Below are positions 25,235 to 35,087 of a DNA stretch of 64,000 bases, piece after piece. Source of the stretch: an uncultured Ruminococcus sp. (GTDB lineage: Bacteria; Bacillota; Clostridia; Oscillospirales; Acutalibacteraceae); contig CADBCC010000001.1 of assembly GCA_902793125.1 (NCBI GenBank), positions 62,001 to 126,000 of the forward strand. Direction: 5' to 3'. Positions within the stretch are counted from its first letter, which is position 1. Each line of letters starts with the position of its first letter. Made by a program: the position numbers and the translations under genes. The notes beneath the pieces are model-generated. The model did no database searches. It worked only from the letters and a program-made list of their open reading frames with translations, and had not been told where the DNA came from.

Positions 25235-25906
25235 ATGCGGATTCGTAAAAAGAAATGGGCCGAGCCCGAACTTAACGCTTGCGATTTTTACGTCGCCGAA
25301 CCCGAAGCGTATAAAAACCGCTGGAAAAGTTTTTTTAAAAATGATAATCCGATAATGCTTGAGGTCGGCTGCGGCAAGGGTTCGTTCGTCGGTCAGATGG
25401 CTCTTTTAAACCCGGAAATAAACTTTATAGCGGTTGATATAAAACTGGATATGCTCGGAGTGGGACGCAGAAATATCGTAAAGCTTTTTGCCGACAGAAA
25501 CTCGGAGGTAAAAAACATCGCGCTCGTAAGATACAACGTTGAAATGCTCGATAAAATTATCGGAGCGGATGACGCTGTACAGAGAATTTACATTAACTTC
25601 TGCAACCCATGGCCGCGTGAAAAACATAAAAAACGCAGGCTTACTCATCCGAGAAAGCTTAAGCTTTATAAAAACCTTTTGGAATACGGTAAGGAAATCC
25701 ACTTTAAGACCGATGACGACGAGCTGTTTTCGGAAAGTCTCGATTACTTTAAAAGCGAAGGTTTTGAAATTGTAAAACTCACCTACGATTTACACAACAG
25801 CGATATCGATCCCGAAACCACGCCTGAAACCGAACACGAGAAAATGTTTTCAAGCGAGGGAATAAAGATAAAATATTGTATAGTAAAAAACAAAGAAAGA
25901 GATTAA
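25235..25906 (+). CDS. trmB: TrmB, tRNA (guanine46-N7)-methyltransferase
   Basis: 223 residues. SAM loop LEVGCGKGSFVGQMA, then INFCNPWPREKHKKRRLTH, the typical (F/C)NPWPKxxHxKRRL signature, and THP. ATAGGTG precedes the ATG. The lipoprotein gene starts 2 bp after its stop. Confidence 0.96.
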   Translation: MRIRKKKWAEPELNACDFYVAEPEAYKNRWKSFFKNDNPIMLEVGCGKGSFVGQMALLNPEINFIAVDIKLDMLGVGRRNIVKLFADRNSEVKNIALVRYNVEMLDKIIGADDAVQRIYINFCNPWPREKHKKRRLTHPRKLKLYKNLLEYGKEIHFKTDDDELFSESLDYFKSEGFEIVKLTYDLHNSDIDPETTPETEHEKMFSSEGIKIKYCIVKNKERD

Positions 25907-25908
25907 AT

Positions 25909-27222
25909 ATGAAATTTAAGGCAGGAATACCGGCTTTAATCCTCAGCGCCGTTATATTCTTAAGCGGATGCTCGCTCGGAATAAACGACCCAAGCCTTTT
26001 AAATCCTCCGAAAACTACAGGCAGAGAAGCTCAGCTCGAAAGCCTTATATCCGAAAATGCTAACGGTGATTATAAACTTAAATATCCCCAGAACGGAGAT
26101 TACCGCTCGGCGATTATCACCGAAGATTTAAACGGAGATAAAAAAGACGAAGCCATAGCTTTTTACCACTTAAAAAGCGAAGAAAAAAACACCTATGTAC
26201 TCGTTATGTACGATACGGGTAAAGAATGGAAAATCAGCGGAAGTTTTAAAATCAATCACGCCGATGTAGACTGCGTTCAGTTCGCCGATTATGATTACGA
26301 CGGCGTGGAGGAAATCTTTACGGGATTTTTAATTACAAACTCTCCTTATAACGAGCTCAATATTTTTGATTACAGTCCCGAAAAGCATAAATCAAACCGC
26401 ACGGACTTTTCGATAAACTATTCGAGTTTTACCACGGGCGACTATGACCGTGACGGCGGAAGCGAAATTCTTTCCTTTAACCTAAGCTCAAACGAAACCG
26501 AAGCAAGCGCCGTACTTACCGATTACGATAAAAACAAACTTTATACTCTTTCAAGCTGTCCGATGGACAGAAATGTAATAAAATTCGACAACACCGAGTC
26601 AAGTCTTATAAATAAAGACACAATGGGAGTAGCGGTGGACGGAATACTTGAAAAAGGATATAACAGCCAGGTTATTTACTATAACTCCCGGAAACAAAGG
26701 CTTTTCAATTGTCCGATGTCCACTTCTAAAAATCAGAATATTACCGTTCGCTCTGAAAAAATCCACTGCACCGATATTGACCACGACGGTTTTATTGAGA
26801 TTCCCGTAATCGCGGGAACAAAAACAGACTCAAACTCTAAGCCAATCGCCCCGCTTATAAGCTGGAGCGGTCTTAATACAAAAACAAACAGACTTATTAC
26901 AAAAGTTAAATGCATCTCTAATTTTGAGTTCGGATACTACTTTAAACTACCCGAAAACTTCTCGGATACAACAACCGCTTTTCTTTCCGACGACAGCAGG
27001 ACAATGCAAATCTATTCGGATAATTCGGGAAGTTCGGACAAGCTTATAGCTACGTTTAAAGTTTTCGACGTCGGAACCTCACCCGACGATATGAACGGTT
27101 ACTCAACTTTAGAAAGTTACAACCAATATATTTACACCTATAAAATTGAGGAAAATTCCCCTGTTTCAATATCTGGGGATTCTCTTAAAGAAAACTTTGC
27201 GCTCAACGATTTAGGCGCTTAA
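25909..27222 (+). CDS. Lipoprotein with VCBS/FG-GAP-like calcium-type repeats
   Basis: About 437 residues. A hydrophobic signal ending in the lipobox LSGC (Cys at 21) predicts a membrane-anchored extracytoplasmic protein. At least four DxDxDGxxE loops (DLNGDKKDEAI, DYDYDGVEEIF, DYDRDGGSEIL, DIDHDGFIEIP) recur through the protein, as in beta-propeller VCBS/FG-GAP repeats. Function unknown; it could be a sensor or ligand-binding partner for the two-component system just downstream. I take the ATG at 25909, since an upstream reading would overlap trmB and hide the signal. Confidence 0.78.
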   Translation: MKFKAGIPALILSAVIFLSGCSLGINDPSLLNPPKTTGREAQLESLISENANGDYKLKYPQNGDYRSAIITEDLNGDKKDEAIAFYHLKSEEKNTYVLVMYDTGKEWKISGSFKINHADVDCVQFADYDYDGVEEIFTGFLITNSPYNELNIFDYSPEKHKSNRTDFSINYSSFTTGDYDRDGGSEILSFNLSSNETEASAVLTDYDKNKLYTLSSCPMDRNVIKFDNTESSLINKDTMGVAVDGILEKGYNSQVIYYNSRKQRLFNCPMSTSKNQNITVRSEKIHCTDIDHDGFIEIPVIAGTKTDSNSKPIAPLISWSGLNTKTNRLITKVKCISNFEFGYYFKLPENFSDTTTAFLSDDSRTMQIYSDNSGSSDKLIATFKVFDVGTSPDDMNGYSTLESYNQYIYTYKIEENSPVSISGDSLKENFALNDLGA

Positions 27223-27224
27223 AA

Positions 27225-27237
27225 GGAACTTAGTTCC
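27225..27237. promoter_or_regulatory. Perfect palindrome upstream of the response regulator
   Basis: GGAACT-T-AGTTCC, 42 bp before the response regulator start and right after the lipoprotein stop. Could be an operator or a weak hairpin. Confidence 0.4.
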
Positions 27238-27278
27238 GATAAAGTTTTAGAAGTTTAAAATTCACGGAGGTCTAAACT

Positions 27279-27983
27279 ATGAAAAAGGTACTTGTTTGCG
27301 AGGATGAATCCGCTATCCGCGACTTTGTCGTAATTAACCTGCAACGTGCCGGATACGAAGTTGTCGAGGCTGACAGCGGCGAAACCGCTTTAAAACGTTA
27401 CGACGAAAACGGCGGCGATTTTGACGTTGCTATTCTCGATGTAATGCTGCCCGGTATCGACGGATTCCAGGTTTGTAAGGAACTTAGGAATAAAAACGGC
27501 GGTCTCGGAATTATTATGCTCTCGGCAAAAACCCAGGAAATGGACAAGGTTACGGGACTTATGCTCGGAGCCGACGACTATGTTACAAAGCCGTTCTCCC
27601 CTTCCGAACTTTTGGCGCGCGTTGACTCTCTGCACAGAAGAGTTTCTCTCGCACAGGCTAACGCCGAAAACAACTTTAAAGAGGAGCTTCATTCGGGAGA
27701 TTTCACCCTGAATTTAAGAAACCGCGCTCTTCTAAAAAATGACGAGGTTATAGAACTTACCCAGGTTGAGTTCCAGATTATGGAATACTTCTTCTCGAAC
27801 CCCGGCGAAACGCTTGACAGAACCGATATCTTAAGCCATGTCTGGGGCGACGCTTATGTGGGCGAGGAAAAGATTGTCGACGTTAATATAAGACGTCTCA
27901 GAATGAAGGTTGAGGACGAACCCTCCAACCCGAAATACATTGTTACCGTCTGGGGTCTTGGATACAAGTGGGACGCTAACTGA
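27279..27983 (+). CDS. OmpR/PhoB-family response regulator
   Basis: 234 residues. Receiver: acidic pair E8/D9, phospho-acceptor D54 in AILDVMLPGIDG and K104 in VTKPFSP. The winged-helix DNA-binding domain runs from about 135 and ends VTVWGLGYKWDAN. CACGGAGGT precedes the ATG. It forms a pair with the kinase 37 bp downstream. The signal is unknown; PhoP/ResD-like by architecture. Confidence 0.95.
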   Translation: MKKVLVCEDESAIRDFVVINLQRAGYEVVEADSGETALKRYDENGGDFDVAILDVMLPGIDGFQVCKELRNKNGGLGIIMLSAKTQEMDKVTGLMLGADDYVTKPFSPSELLARVDSLHRRVSLAQANAENNFKEELHSGDFTLNLRNRALLKNDEVIELTQVEFQIMEYFFSNPGETLDRTDILSHVWGDAYVGEEKIVDVNIRRLRMKVEDEPSNPKYIVTVWGLGYKWDAN

Positions 27984-28020
27984 TAACTTGAATTAAATTA
28001 TAAAAGGAGGCAGAAAGGAT

Positions 28021-29463
28021 TTGTTTAAGGGTATTACCAGACGATGGATTCTAAGCACAATGCTACTTATAGTTCTGATAATTATTCTGATTGTTACAGG
28101 TCTTATTTACGGAACTGCCTACCTTTTTAATAACGAGGTTGAAAGAACTTTATCCACGGCGGGCTCGGAACTTACAACCATTTTTCAAAACTACGAAACG
28201 GATAACTCGTCCTCATTTTCCTCGGAAGCCGCAGCTTATGTCGAAAACTTCCAGCACAAGGAACAGATGGAGGTTATGGTTATTAACTCCACAGGACGAA
28301 TCGTGCTTACGTCAACAGGTTTTTCCTACGACGAAAACGATGATATAAAAAGTTTTGAAACCGCTAAAAACAACGGCAAGGGCTACGCTTTTATAAGCTC
28401 AAAAACCAAGTCGGGCGAGCCTGTAACAAGCTATATCCGTATTATCAGCAATCGTAACGGATACGCTGTCGGCGCTATAAGATACGTTGTTTCAACCCAG
28501 AATATTTCCGGAAGAATAATCTTTATTTCAGCAATAATTATTTTTGCGGGAATGGTTATTTTATTTATCATTATTTTCTCAGGCTCGTACTTTATACGCT
28601 CAATCGTTGCGCCCGTAAGGGAACTCAGCGAAACGGCGAACAAAATCGCGCACGGCGATTTCAGTACGAAAATCGAGAAAAAATATAACGATGAAATCGG
28701 CGACCTCTGCGACGCCATTACCGATATGGCTAAAGATTTAGAGGCTACCGAACAGATGAAAAACGACTTTATCTCGCGAGTTTCGCACGAACTGCGTACT
28801 CCGCTTACGGCTATTAAAGGCTGGGCGGAAACAATGCAGCTTTCGGGCAGAAAGAAGCTTGACCGAAGAACCTTCGACAAAGGTATGGGCGTAATTATAA
28901 AGGAAAGCGGTCGCCTTACCGGAATTGTTGAGGAACTTTTAGACTTCTCGCGTATTCAGACGGGAAGAATGGTTCTTATTAACGAAAAGCTTGATATTTT
29001 AGCCGAGCTCGACGAGGTAATATATATGCTTAAAGACCGCGCCGTAAACGAGAATAAGCATCTTATTTACGACGAGCCGGTTGAGATTTTCCCGCCTGTA
29101 TACGGCGACAGAAACCGCCTTAAACAGGTATTTATCAACGTAATCGATAACGCTTTAAAATATACTCCCGAAGACGGAGTTGTAGCTATAGAGATTAAAT
29201 ACGACAAAAAAACCGACGCCGATAATATTATCATTACAATTACAGATACGGGATGCGGTATTCCCGCGGAAGATTTACCGAAGGTTAAGGAAAAATTCTA
29301 CAAAGCAAATCAGAAAGTAAACGGCTCGGGTATCGGACTTGCGGTTGCCGATGAGATTATGCAGCTGCACAAAGGAAGTCTCGATATTGAATCGGGCGTA
29401 GGCGTCGGAACTACAGTAACAATTACTATCCCTATCCTAACTGAAAACAGGGATTCAAAATAA
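28021..29463 (+). CDS. Membrane sensor histidine kinase
   Basis: 480 residues. Membrane helix about 9-34, an extracytoplasmic sensor region (35-163, Cache/PAS-like size), second helix 164-192, HAMP (193-245), HisKA with H256 in FISRVSHELRTP, and HATPase with NVIDNALKYTP, DTGCGIP and GSGIGLAVADEI. Start is TTG at 28021, set by AAAGGAGG nine bases before. It is cotranscribed with its response regulator. Confidence 0.95.
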   Translation: MFKGITRRWILSTMLLIVLIIILIVTGLIYGTAYLFNNEVERTLSTAGSELTTIFQNYETDNSSSFSSEAAAYVENFQHKEQMEVMVINSTGRIVLTSTGFSYDENDDIKSFETAKNNGKGYAFISSKTKSGEPVTSYIRIISNRNGYAVGAIRYVVSTQNISGRIIFISAIIIFAGMVILFIIIFSGSYFIRSIVAPVRELSETANKIAHGDFSTKIEKKYNDEIGDLCDAITDMAKDLEATEQMKNDFISRVSHELRTPLTAIKGWAETMQLSGRKKLDRRTFDKGMGVIIKESGRLTGIVEELLDFSRIQTGRMVLINEKLDILAELDEVIYMLKDRAVNENKHLIYDEPVEIFPPVYGDRNRLKQVFINVIDNALKYTPEDGVVAIEIKYDKKTDADNIIITITDTGCGIPAEDLPKVKEKFYKANQKVNGSGIGLAVADEIMQLHKGSLDIESGVGVGTTVTITIPILTENRDSK

Positions 29464-29472
29464 GGTGATTTT

Positions 29473-30504
29473 ATGAGAAAAACTGAAACTAAAAAGATAA
29501 CTTCAATCGGCGGTTCCGCGCTGATTGAGGGAATAATGATGCGCGGACCAAAGAAAAACACAGTAGCGGTCCGCACAGGAGACGATATTTACACAGAAGA
29601 TGTAAACATTAAATTTTTAACCGAGAGCAGTAAATTCTGGAAACTGCCTTTTATAAGAGGCGTTTCGGGAATGATTGACTCAATGCGTTTAAGCTATAAA
29701 AGCTTAATGATTTCCGCGGACAAAGCTATGGAGGCAGCCGAGGAAGAAGATAAAAAAGAAAAAGCCGAAAGTGAAGAGCCGGCTGATACCGCCGAAAATA
29801 CAGAAGTAAAAGCCGAAGAAAAAGAAGAACCCAAAAAAGAAGAAAAAGGCGTTATGATGAAAGTCCTTATGATAATTTCGAGCCTTATAGGCGTAGCGCT
29901 TGCCGTTCTTTTATTCTTCTTCCTTCCGACATGGATTTTCGGACTTTTGGGAATGGCGTTCCCCGCGCTCAACGGCGGAGATGAAGGTATAGCTTTCTGG
30001 CAGTCGGTAATCGAAGGACTTTTAAAAATCGCGATTTTCATTTCGTATATTCTTATTGTTTCGATGACGCCCGATATGAAAAGAGTTTTCCAGTACCACG
30101 GCGCTGAGCACAAAACAATTTTCTGCTACGAAAGAGAGCTTGAGTTAACTCCCGAAAACGTTATGAAGCAGAGCCGTTTCCATCCGAGATGCGGTACAAG
30201 CTTTATTCTTTTAATGCTTTTGGTAGGAATTATTATCGGTCTTTTTATTCCGAAAGGACTGTTTTTAAGACCGCTTATAAAAATTCTTTTACTCCCGATT
30301 ACAATGGGAATCGGATACGAACTTATTAAGTTCTGCGGAAAACACGATAATATATTAACAAGAATAATTGCCGCTCCGGGACTTTGGGCTCAGAGAGTTA
30401 CCACAAAAGAGCCTGACGAGAAAATGTGCGAGGTCGCTATTAAGGCGATTGAGTCCGTTATCCCCGAGGACGGCTCGGATATTGTAAAAAATGGTTGCTG
30501 TTAA
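29473..30504 (+). CDS. DUF1385 membrane protein
   Basis: 343 residues. The family signatures GGSALIEGIMMRGPKKN, FQYHGAEHKTIFCYE and RFHPRCGTSF are all present and suggest a metal-dependent activity that has not been defined. Hydrophobic segments lie at about 130-155, 180-200 and 248-275. An acidic/lysine insert (about 88-128, mostly E/K/A) separates the first signature from the membrane part. AAGGTGATTTT precedes the ATG. It overlaps prmC by 14 bp, a pairing common in Clostridia. Confidence 0.9.
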   Translation: MRKTETKKITSIGGSALIEGIMMRGPKKNTVAVRTGDDIYTEDVNIKFLTESSKFWKLPFIRGVSGMIDSMRLSYKSLMISADKAMEAAEEEDKKEKAESEEPADTAENTEVKAEEKEEPKKEEKGVMMKVLMIISSLIGVALAVLLFFFLPTWIFGLLGMAFPALNGGDEGIAFWQSVIEGLLKIAIFISYILIVSMTPDMKRVFQYHGAEHKTIFCYERELELTPENVMKQSRFHPRCGTSFILLMLLVGIIIGLFIPKGLFLRPLIKILLLPITMGIGYELIKFCGKHDNILTRIIAAPGLWAQRVTTKEPDEKMCEVAIKAIESVIPEDGSDIVKNGCC

Positions 30505-31333
30505 GTTTTTATACAATAAAGCTAAAGAGGAATTAGATAAGGCAGGAATTTCAGATCCTGCCTTTAATTCTATGTGCTTAATCGAAAAAGTTTTTAACAT
30601 AAATAAAATACAACTCAACACCGAAAACCTCATCGCCGACGATAAACAGGGGGCGTACTTCGTAACCCTTTTAGGCCGCAGATTAAGCGGAGAACCGCTT
30701 CAGTACATACTCGGCGAGTGGGATTTTTACGGCTATAAATTTAAAGTCGGAAAAGGAGTTTTGATTCCGAGGGATGATACCGAGGTGCTTTTAAGACTAT
30801 CGCTCGATTTTCTTAAAGATAAACCAAAAGCGAAAGTGCTTGATTTATGTTCGGGAAGCGGAGCTTTAGCCGTCGTAATCTCTAAAGAAACCGACGCCGA
30901 TGTTACCGCGCTCGAAAAAGAGGCGGAAGCTCTACCCTATCTCTGCGAAAACATAAGCCTCAACAACGCCGATATTAACGTTATAGCGGGTGATGTTTTT
31001 AATTGTTCCGATGAATTTGAGGACGGGGAGTTTGACCTGATTATCTCTAATCCTCCCTATATAAAAACCGACGAGATCGAAACTCTGCAAAAAGAGATTT
31101 CGTTCGAGCCGAAAGTCGCCTTGGACGGAGGCGCGGACGGGCTTAAATTCTACCGCGCCATTACAGAAGATTACACCTCTAAATTGAAACACGGCGGGAT
31201 GATGGCTTTCGAGCTCGGCGAGGGACAGTTTGAGGATGTAAAAAAACTTATGGAAACAAAAAATTATATGAATATAGATTATAAACTCGATTTAGGCAAT
31301 ATTCGGAGAGTTGTTTATGGTACTCTGATATAA
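30491..31333 (+). CDS. prmC: PrmC, release factor glutamine methyltransferase
   Basis: N5-methylates the GGQ glutamine of RF1/RF2. 280 residues; motif I VLDLCSGSGALAVVIS, catalytic NPPY in LIISNPPYIKTDEI, and EPKVALDGGADGL. The usual downstream partner prfA is missing here. The start lies inside the end of the DUF1385 gene, so translation is likely coupled. Confidence 0.95.
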   Translation: MVAVKFLYNKAKEELDKAGISDPAFNSMCLIEKVFNINKIQLNTENLIADDKQGAYFVTLLGRRLSGEPLQYILGEWDFYGYKFKVGKGVLIPRDDTEVLLRLSLDFLKDKPKAKVLDLCSGSGALAVVISKETDADVTALEKEAEALPYLCENISLNNADINVIAGDVFNCSDEFEDGEFDLIISNPPYIKTDEIETLQKEISFEPKVALDGGADGLKFYRAITEDYTSKLKHGGMMAFELGEGQFEDVKKLMETKNYMNIDYKLDLGNIRRVVYGTLI

Positions 31334-31372
31334 TTTTAGAAAATTTGTTCGAACTTTTTTAGCGCGTATATA

Positions 31373-31401
31373 TTGATTTTTTCGCGACAATAATTTATAA
31401 T
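31373..31401 (+). promoter_or_regulatory. recA promoter
   Basis: TTGATT, 17 bp, TATAAT, 40 bp before recA. A GTTCGAAC palindrome (31347-31354) stands 18 bp upstream; it is not the canonical Gram-positive LexA box. Confidence 0.75.
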
Positions 31402-31441
31402 TGGATAGTAAGATTTTTTGAATAAAACGGAGGTATTGAAA

Positions 31442-32539
31442 ATGGCAGTTGATAAGGCAAAAGCTCTTGAAACAGCGATGACTCAAATTGAAAAACAGTT
31501 CGGAAAAGGCGCGGTTATGCGTCTCGGTCAAAATCAGCATATGGCTATAGACCATATTTCAACAGGTTCGCTTTCGCTCGATATAGCGCTCGGTATAGGC
31601 GGACTTCCGAGAGGAAGAATTGTTGAAATTTACGGCCCCGAATCTTCGGGTAAAACCACTCTTTCCCTGCATTGTATAGCGGAAGGCCAGAAAAACGGCG
31701 GCAACGTCGCTTTTATAGACGTTGAGCACGCTTTGGATCCCGTTTACGCCGAGGCTTTGGGCGTGGATATTGACTCTCTTTTAGTATCTCAGCCCGATAC
31801 AGGCGAGGACGCGCTCGAAATCGCGGAAGCTCTTATCCGAAGCGGAGCGATTGACGTAATCGTAGTTGACTCGGTTGCCGCTTTGGTACCTAAAGCTGAA
31901 ATTGAGGGCGAAATGGGCGACAGCCACGTAGGTCTCCACGCGAGACTTATGTCGCAGGCGTTAAGAAAATTAGCAGGCGCTATAAACAAAAGCAACTGTG
32001 TAGCAATCTTTATCAACCAGCTCAGAGAAAAAGTCGGCGTAATCTACGGAAACCCTGAGGTTACAACAGGCGGCCGCGCGCTTAAATTCTATTCATCCGT
32101 ACGAATTGATGTAAGAAGAGTTGAAACTCTTAAACAAAACGGCGAGATGATAGGCAACCGCACTCGAGCAAAGGTAGTTAAAAATAAAATCGCTCCTCCG
32201 TTTAAAGAGGCGGAATTCGATATTATGTACGGCCAGGGTATCAGCCGAATCGGCGAGCTTGTGGACCTTGCCGTTAAAGCCGACGTTATCCAGAAAGCGG
32301 GCGCGTGGTTCAGCTACAACGGCGAACGTCTCGGCCAGGGCAGAGAAAATGTTAAAACTCTCCTTGAGGAAAATACCGAATTAGCGGATAAAATCGAAAA
32401 AGAACTCTGGGAGAATATCGATAAATTAGGCCCCCGAAAAAAAACTCCCGCAAAAGCCAAACCCGTAGCGGCTAAAGACGAACTCAAGCCCGCGGCTAAA
32501 TCCAAAAAAGCTAACATCGACGTATTAGTTGAAGACTGA
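31442..32539 (+). CDS. recA: RecA recombinase
   Basis: 365 residues. Forms the strand-exchange filament and triggers LexA self-cleavage. Walker A GPESSGKT at 65-72, [23 protein letters not shown]2 region [22 protein letters not shown]. Start at ATG 31442 is set by CGGAGGT and the conserved [12 protein letters not shown]; the longer reading from 31418 is not needed. It heads an operon with recX, rimO, pgsA and cysS. Confidence 0.98.
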   Translation: MAVDKAKALETAMTQIEKQFGKGAVMRLGQNQHMAIDHISTGSLSLDIALGIGGLPRGRIVEIYGPESSGKTTLSLHCIAEGQKNGGNVAFIDVEHALDPVYAEALGVDIDSLLVSQPDTGEDALEIAEALIRSGAIDVIVVDSVAALVPKAEIEGEMGDSHVGLHARLMSQALRKLAGAINKSNCVAIFINQLREKVGVIYGNPEVTTGGRALKFYSSVRIDVRRVETLKQNGEMIGNRTRAKVVKNKIAPPFKEAEFDIMYGQGISRIGELVDLAVKADVIQKAGAWFSYNGERLGQGRENVKTLLEENTELADKIEKELWENIDKLGPRKKTPAKAKPVAAKDELKPAAKSKKANIDVLVED

Positions 32540-33153
32540 TGACTATTACCAATATTGTTCCTAAGCGGAAAAAGCTCTCGGCGGTTTATATTGACGGCGA
32601 ATACGCCCTGAAAATAGACACCGAAACCATAATCTCCAGCCCTTACTCGGTCGGTTCGGAAATTTCGGATGACGAGCTTAAAGAGCTTGTTGAGATGTCG
32701 GGCGAAAAACGCGCCAAGGAAAAAGCGCTGTGGCTGCTATCGAACCGCGACCACAGCAAGCGCGAGCTTGAAACAAAAATCCGGAGAACCGAGGACGCAG
32801 ACGCCGCGAAAAAAGCGGTTGAGCGCATGGAAGAACTCGGACTTGTGGACGACGAAAAATTCGCTGAGAGATACGCCGAACAGCTTATAAATATAAAGCA
32901 CCTTTCGGTAAAAGGAGCGAAGTACAAGCTTCTTGAAAAAGGTATCGACAAAGACTTGGCGGACGAGATTTTGGATGAGCTTTCTCCCGATCCGAGAGAA
33001 CATATTGAAATTCTTATAGAAAGAAAGTATAAAAACAACCTTAAAGACGAAAAAGGCCGCCGCAGAACCGTAGCGGCTCTTCAGCGTATGGGTTATTCAT
33101 GGAGCGATATTAAAGCTGTAATGAGTAATTATTCAGAGGACGATTACATATGA
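32539..33153 (+). CDS. recX: RecX, RecA modulator
   Basis: 204 residues of three-helix repeats (LWLLSNRDHSKRELETKIRR, AVERMEELGLVDDEKFAERY, YKLLEKGIDKDLADEIL). Inhibits or tunes the RecA filament. The ATG overlaps the recA stop (TGATG). It ends by ATGA overlap with rimO. Confidence 0.93.
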   Translation: MTITNIVPKRKKLSAVYIDGEYALKIDTETIISSPYSVGSEISDDELKELVEMSGEKRAKEKALWLLSNRDHSKRELETKIRRTEDADAAKKAVERMEELGLVDDEKFAERYAEQLINIKHLSVKGAKYKLLEKGIDKDLADEILDELSPDPREHIEILIERKYKNNLKDEKGRRRTVAALQRMGYSWSDIKAVMSNYSEDDYI

Positions 33154-34478
33154 AATACAAAGTAGGTATTGTATCTTTAGGCTGCGCCAAAAATCAGGTC
33201 GACGCCGAGATGCTGCTCGCTAAACTTAATAATGAACAGTTCGAGATAGTTGAAGACGTCGCGATGTCCGACGCGGCAATAGTAAATACATGCGCTTTTA
33301 TTGAGCCCGCTAAGCAGGAAAGTATCGAGGAAATCCTCGAGCTTGCGAAACTCAAAGCCGAAGGAAAGATTAAATGCCTGATTGTAACGGGATGTCTCGC
33401 CGAGCGTTATCAAAAAGACGTTATGAAACAGCTTCCCGAGATTGACGCCTGTATCGGTATAGGCGCTAACGACACAATCGCTGATATTATAACCAAAACT
33501 CTTCAGGGCGAAAAACAGGAAATTTTCCCTCCGAAAAACTGTATGCAGCTTGAGGGTGAAAGAATCCAGAGTACGCCGAGACATTACGCGTATCTTAAAA
33601 TCGCGGAAGGCTGCGATAACCACTGCACTTACTGCGCTATTCCGATGATAAGGGGAAAATACAGAAGCCGTAAAATAGAAAACCTCGTAAAGGAAGCCAA
33701 GTGGCTCGCCGAGGGCGGTGTGCGCGAGCTTATTCTCATAGCTCAGGATACCTCATACTACGGAAACGATATTTACGGAAAACCAATGCTTCCGAAGCTT
33801 TTAAAAGAGCTTTGTAAAATAGAAGGGTTAAAGTGGATAAGGGTGCTTTACTGTTATCCCGAAAGAATTACAGACGAACTTATCGACGTAATCGCAAGCG
33901 AAGAAAAAATCGTAAAATACCTTGACTTACCGCTTCAGCATTGTAATAAAGACCTGCTGAAAGTTATGAACAGAAAAGGAAGCTATGACGAATTAAAATC
34001 GCTGATTAATAAGCTCAGGGAAAGAATCCCCAAAATAACTCTGCGCTCCACTTTTATAACGGGCTTCCCGGGCGAAAGCGAGGAGCAGTTCGAGGAGCTC
34101 TCAAAATTTGTTGACGAAATAAAATTCAACCGTATGGGATGTTTCCCCTATTCCCGGGAGGAAGACACCCCCGCGGCAAAACTCCCCGACCAGATTGACG
34201 AAGATATTAAACTTAAACGCGCTGAAATAATCAGCGAACAGCAGCAGCTCATTATGGAGCAGTACGCGCTCGACTCAATCGGAGACGAGGTTGAGGTGCT
34301 TGTCGAAGGATTTGACAGATACGCCGAATGCTATTTCGGAAGAAGCGCGGGAGATTGCCCCGAGGTCGACGGCAATATTTTCTTTACCGCGGGCGATATT
34401 AAACCCGTTGTCGGAAGCTTTGTAAAAGTTAAAATTACCGACAGCCTCGGAATTGACCCTGTAGGCGAAATGATATAA
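33150..34478 (+). CDS. rimO: RimO, ribosomal protein uS12 methylthiotransferase
   Basis: Radical-SAM enzyme that adds methylthio to the conserved Asp of uS12. 442 residues: N-terminal UPF0004 cluster site (Cys 12, 48, 82), radical SAM triad in CDNHCTYC (155, 159, 162), C-terminal TRAM domain. The start VGIVSLGCAKNQVDAE separates it from MiaB. GAGGACG precedes the ATG. Confidence 0.96.
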   Translation: MKYKVGIVSLGCAKNQVDAEMLLAKLNNEQFEIVEDVAMSDAAIVNTCAFIEPAKQESIEEILELAKLKAEGKIKCLIVTGCLAERYQKDVMKQLPEIDACIGIGANDTIADIITKTLQGEKQEIFPPKNCMQLEGERIQSTPRHYAYLKIAEGCDNHCTYCAIPMIRGKYRSRKIENLVKEAKWLAEGGVRELILIAQDTSYYGNDIYGKPMLPKLLKELCKIEGLKWIRVLYCYPERITDELIDVIASEEKIVKYLDLPLQHCNKDLLKVMNRKGSYDELKSLINKLRERIPKITLRSTFITGFPGESEEQFEELSKFVDEIKFNRMGCFPYSREEDTPAAKLPDQIDEDIKLKRAEIISEQQQLIMEQYALDSIGDEVEVLVEGFDRYAECYFGRSAGDCPEVDGNIFFTAGDIKPVVGSFVKVKITDSLGIDPVGEMI

Positions 34479-34494
34479 CAGAAAGCTTGATTAA

Positions 34495-35082
34495 ATGAAT
34501 TTACCCAATAAACTGACAATTTTAAGAATAGTTCTTGTCCCGTTTTTTATCGCGGCTATACTTATCCCGTTCCCGACTCATTACCTTGTAGCTTTAGCGG
34601 TATTCGGCGCGGCAAGTTTAACCGATTATTTTGACGGTAAGATTGCCCGGAAAAATAACCTTGTTACTAATTTCGGGAAGTTTTGCGACCCGCTCGCCGA
34701 TAAAATACTCGTGCTTTCGGCGCTTTTATGTTTTGTACAAAACGGACTGTGCGACGCGCTTGTTGTAATTGTCGTACTGTTCAGAGAATTCGCCGTAATG
34801 TCCGTAAGGCTGCTCGCCGCGAGCGAAGGCAAGGTTGTGGCGGCGAATATCTGGGGCAAGGTAAAAACCGTTACACAGATTATCGCGATTATAATTATAT
34901 TTGTGCTTCAGTTCGCGCTCGAGATTTTCCGTATGATACCGCTTGAGCCCGCCACTGTCACGACAATCGGATTTGTATTCTATATTATCGGTGAAACCGC
35001 GCTTTGGATTTCCACCGTATTCTGCATTATTTCAGGCATAATCTATTTAAGAGATAATAAACAATTTATCAGTATGGAGTGA
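34495..35082 (+). CDS. pgsA: PgsA, CDP-diacylglycerol-glycerol-3-phosphate phosphatidyltransferase
   Basis: Integral membrane enzyme of phosphatidylglycerol synthesis. 195 residues; the CDP-alcohol phosphotransferase motif D-x2-DG-x2-AR-x8-G-x3-D-x3-D is complete from DYFDGKIARK through FGKFCDPLADK. About five membrane helices. A recA-neighbouring pgsA is common in Firmicutes. Confidence 0.96.
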   Translation: MNLPNKLTILRIVLVPFFIAAILIPFPTHYLVALAVFGAASLTDYFDGKIARKNNLVTNFGKFCDPLADKILVLSALLCFVQNGLCDALVVIVVLFREFAVMSVRLLAASEGKVVAANIWGKVKTVTQIIAIIIIFVLQFALEIFRMIPLEPATVTTIGFVFYIIGETALWISTVFCIISGIIYLRDNKQFISME

Positions 35083-35087
35083 GCAAT

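Noticed and set aside
31347-31354. LexA/SOS box at the recA promoter
   Set aside because: GTTCGAAC is a palindrome, but the Gram-positive box has GAAC and GTTC in the opposite order with a 4-bp spacer; no canonical box is visible.
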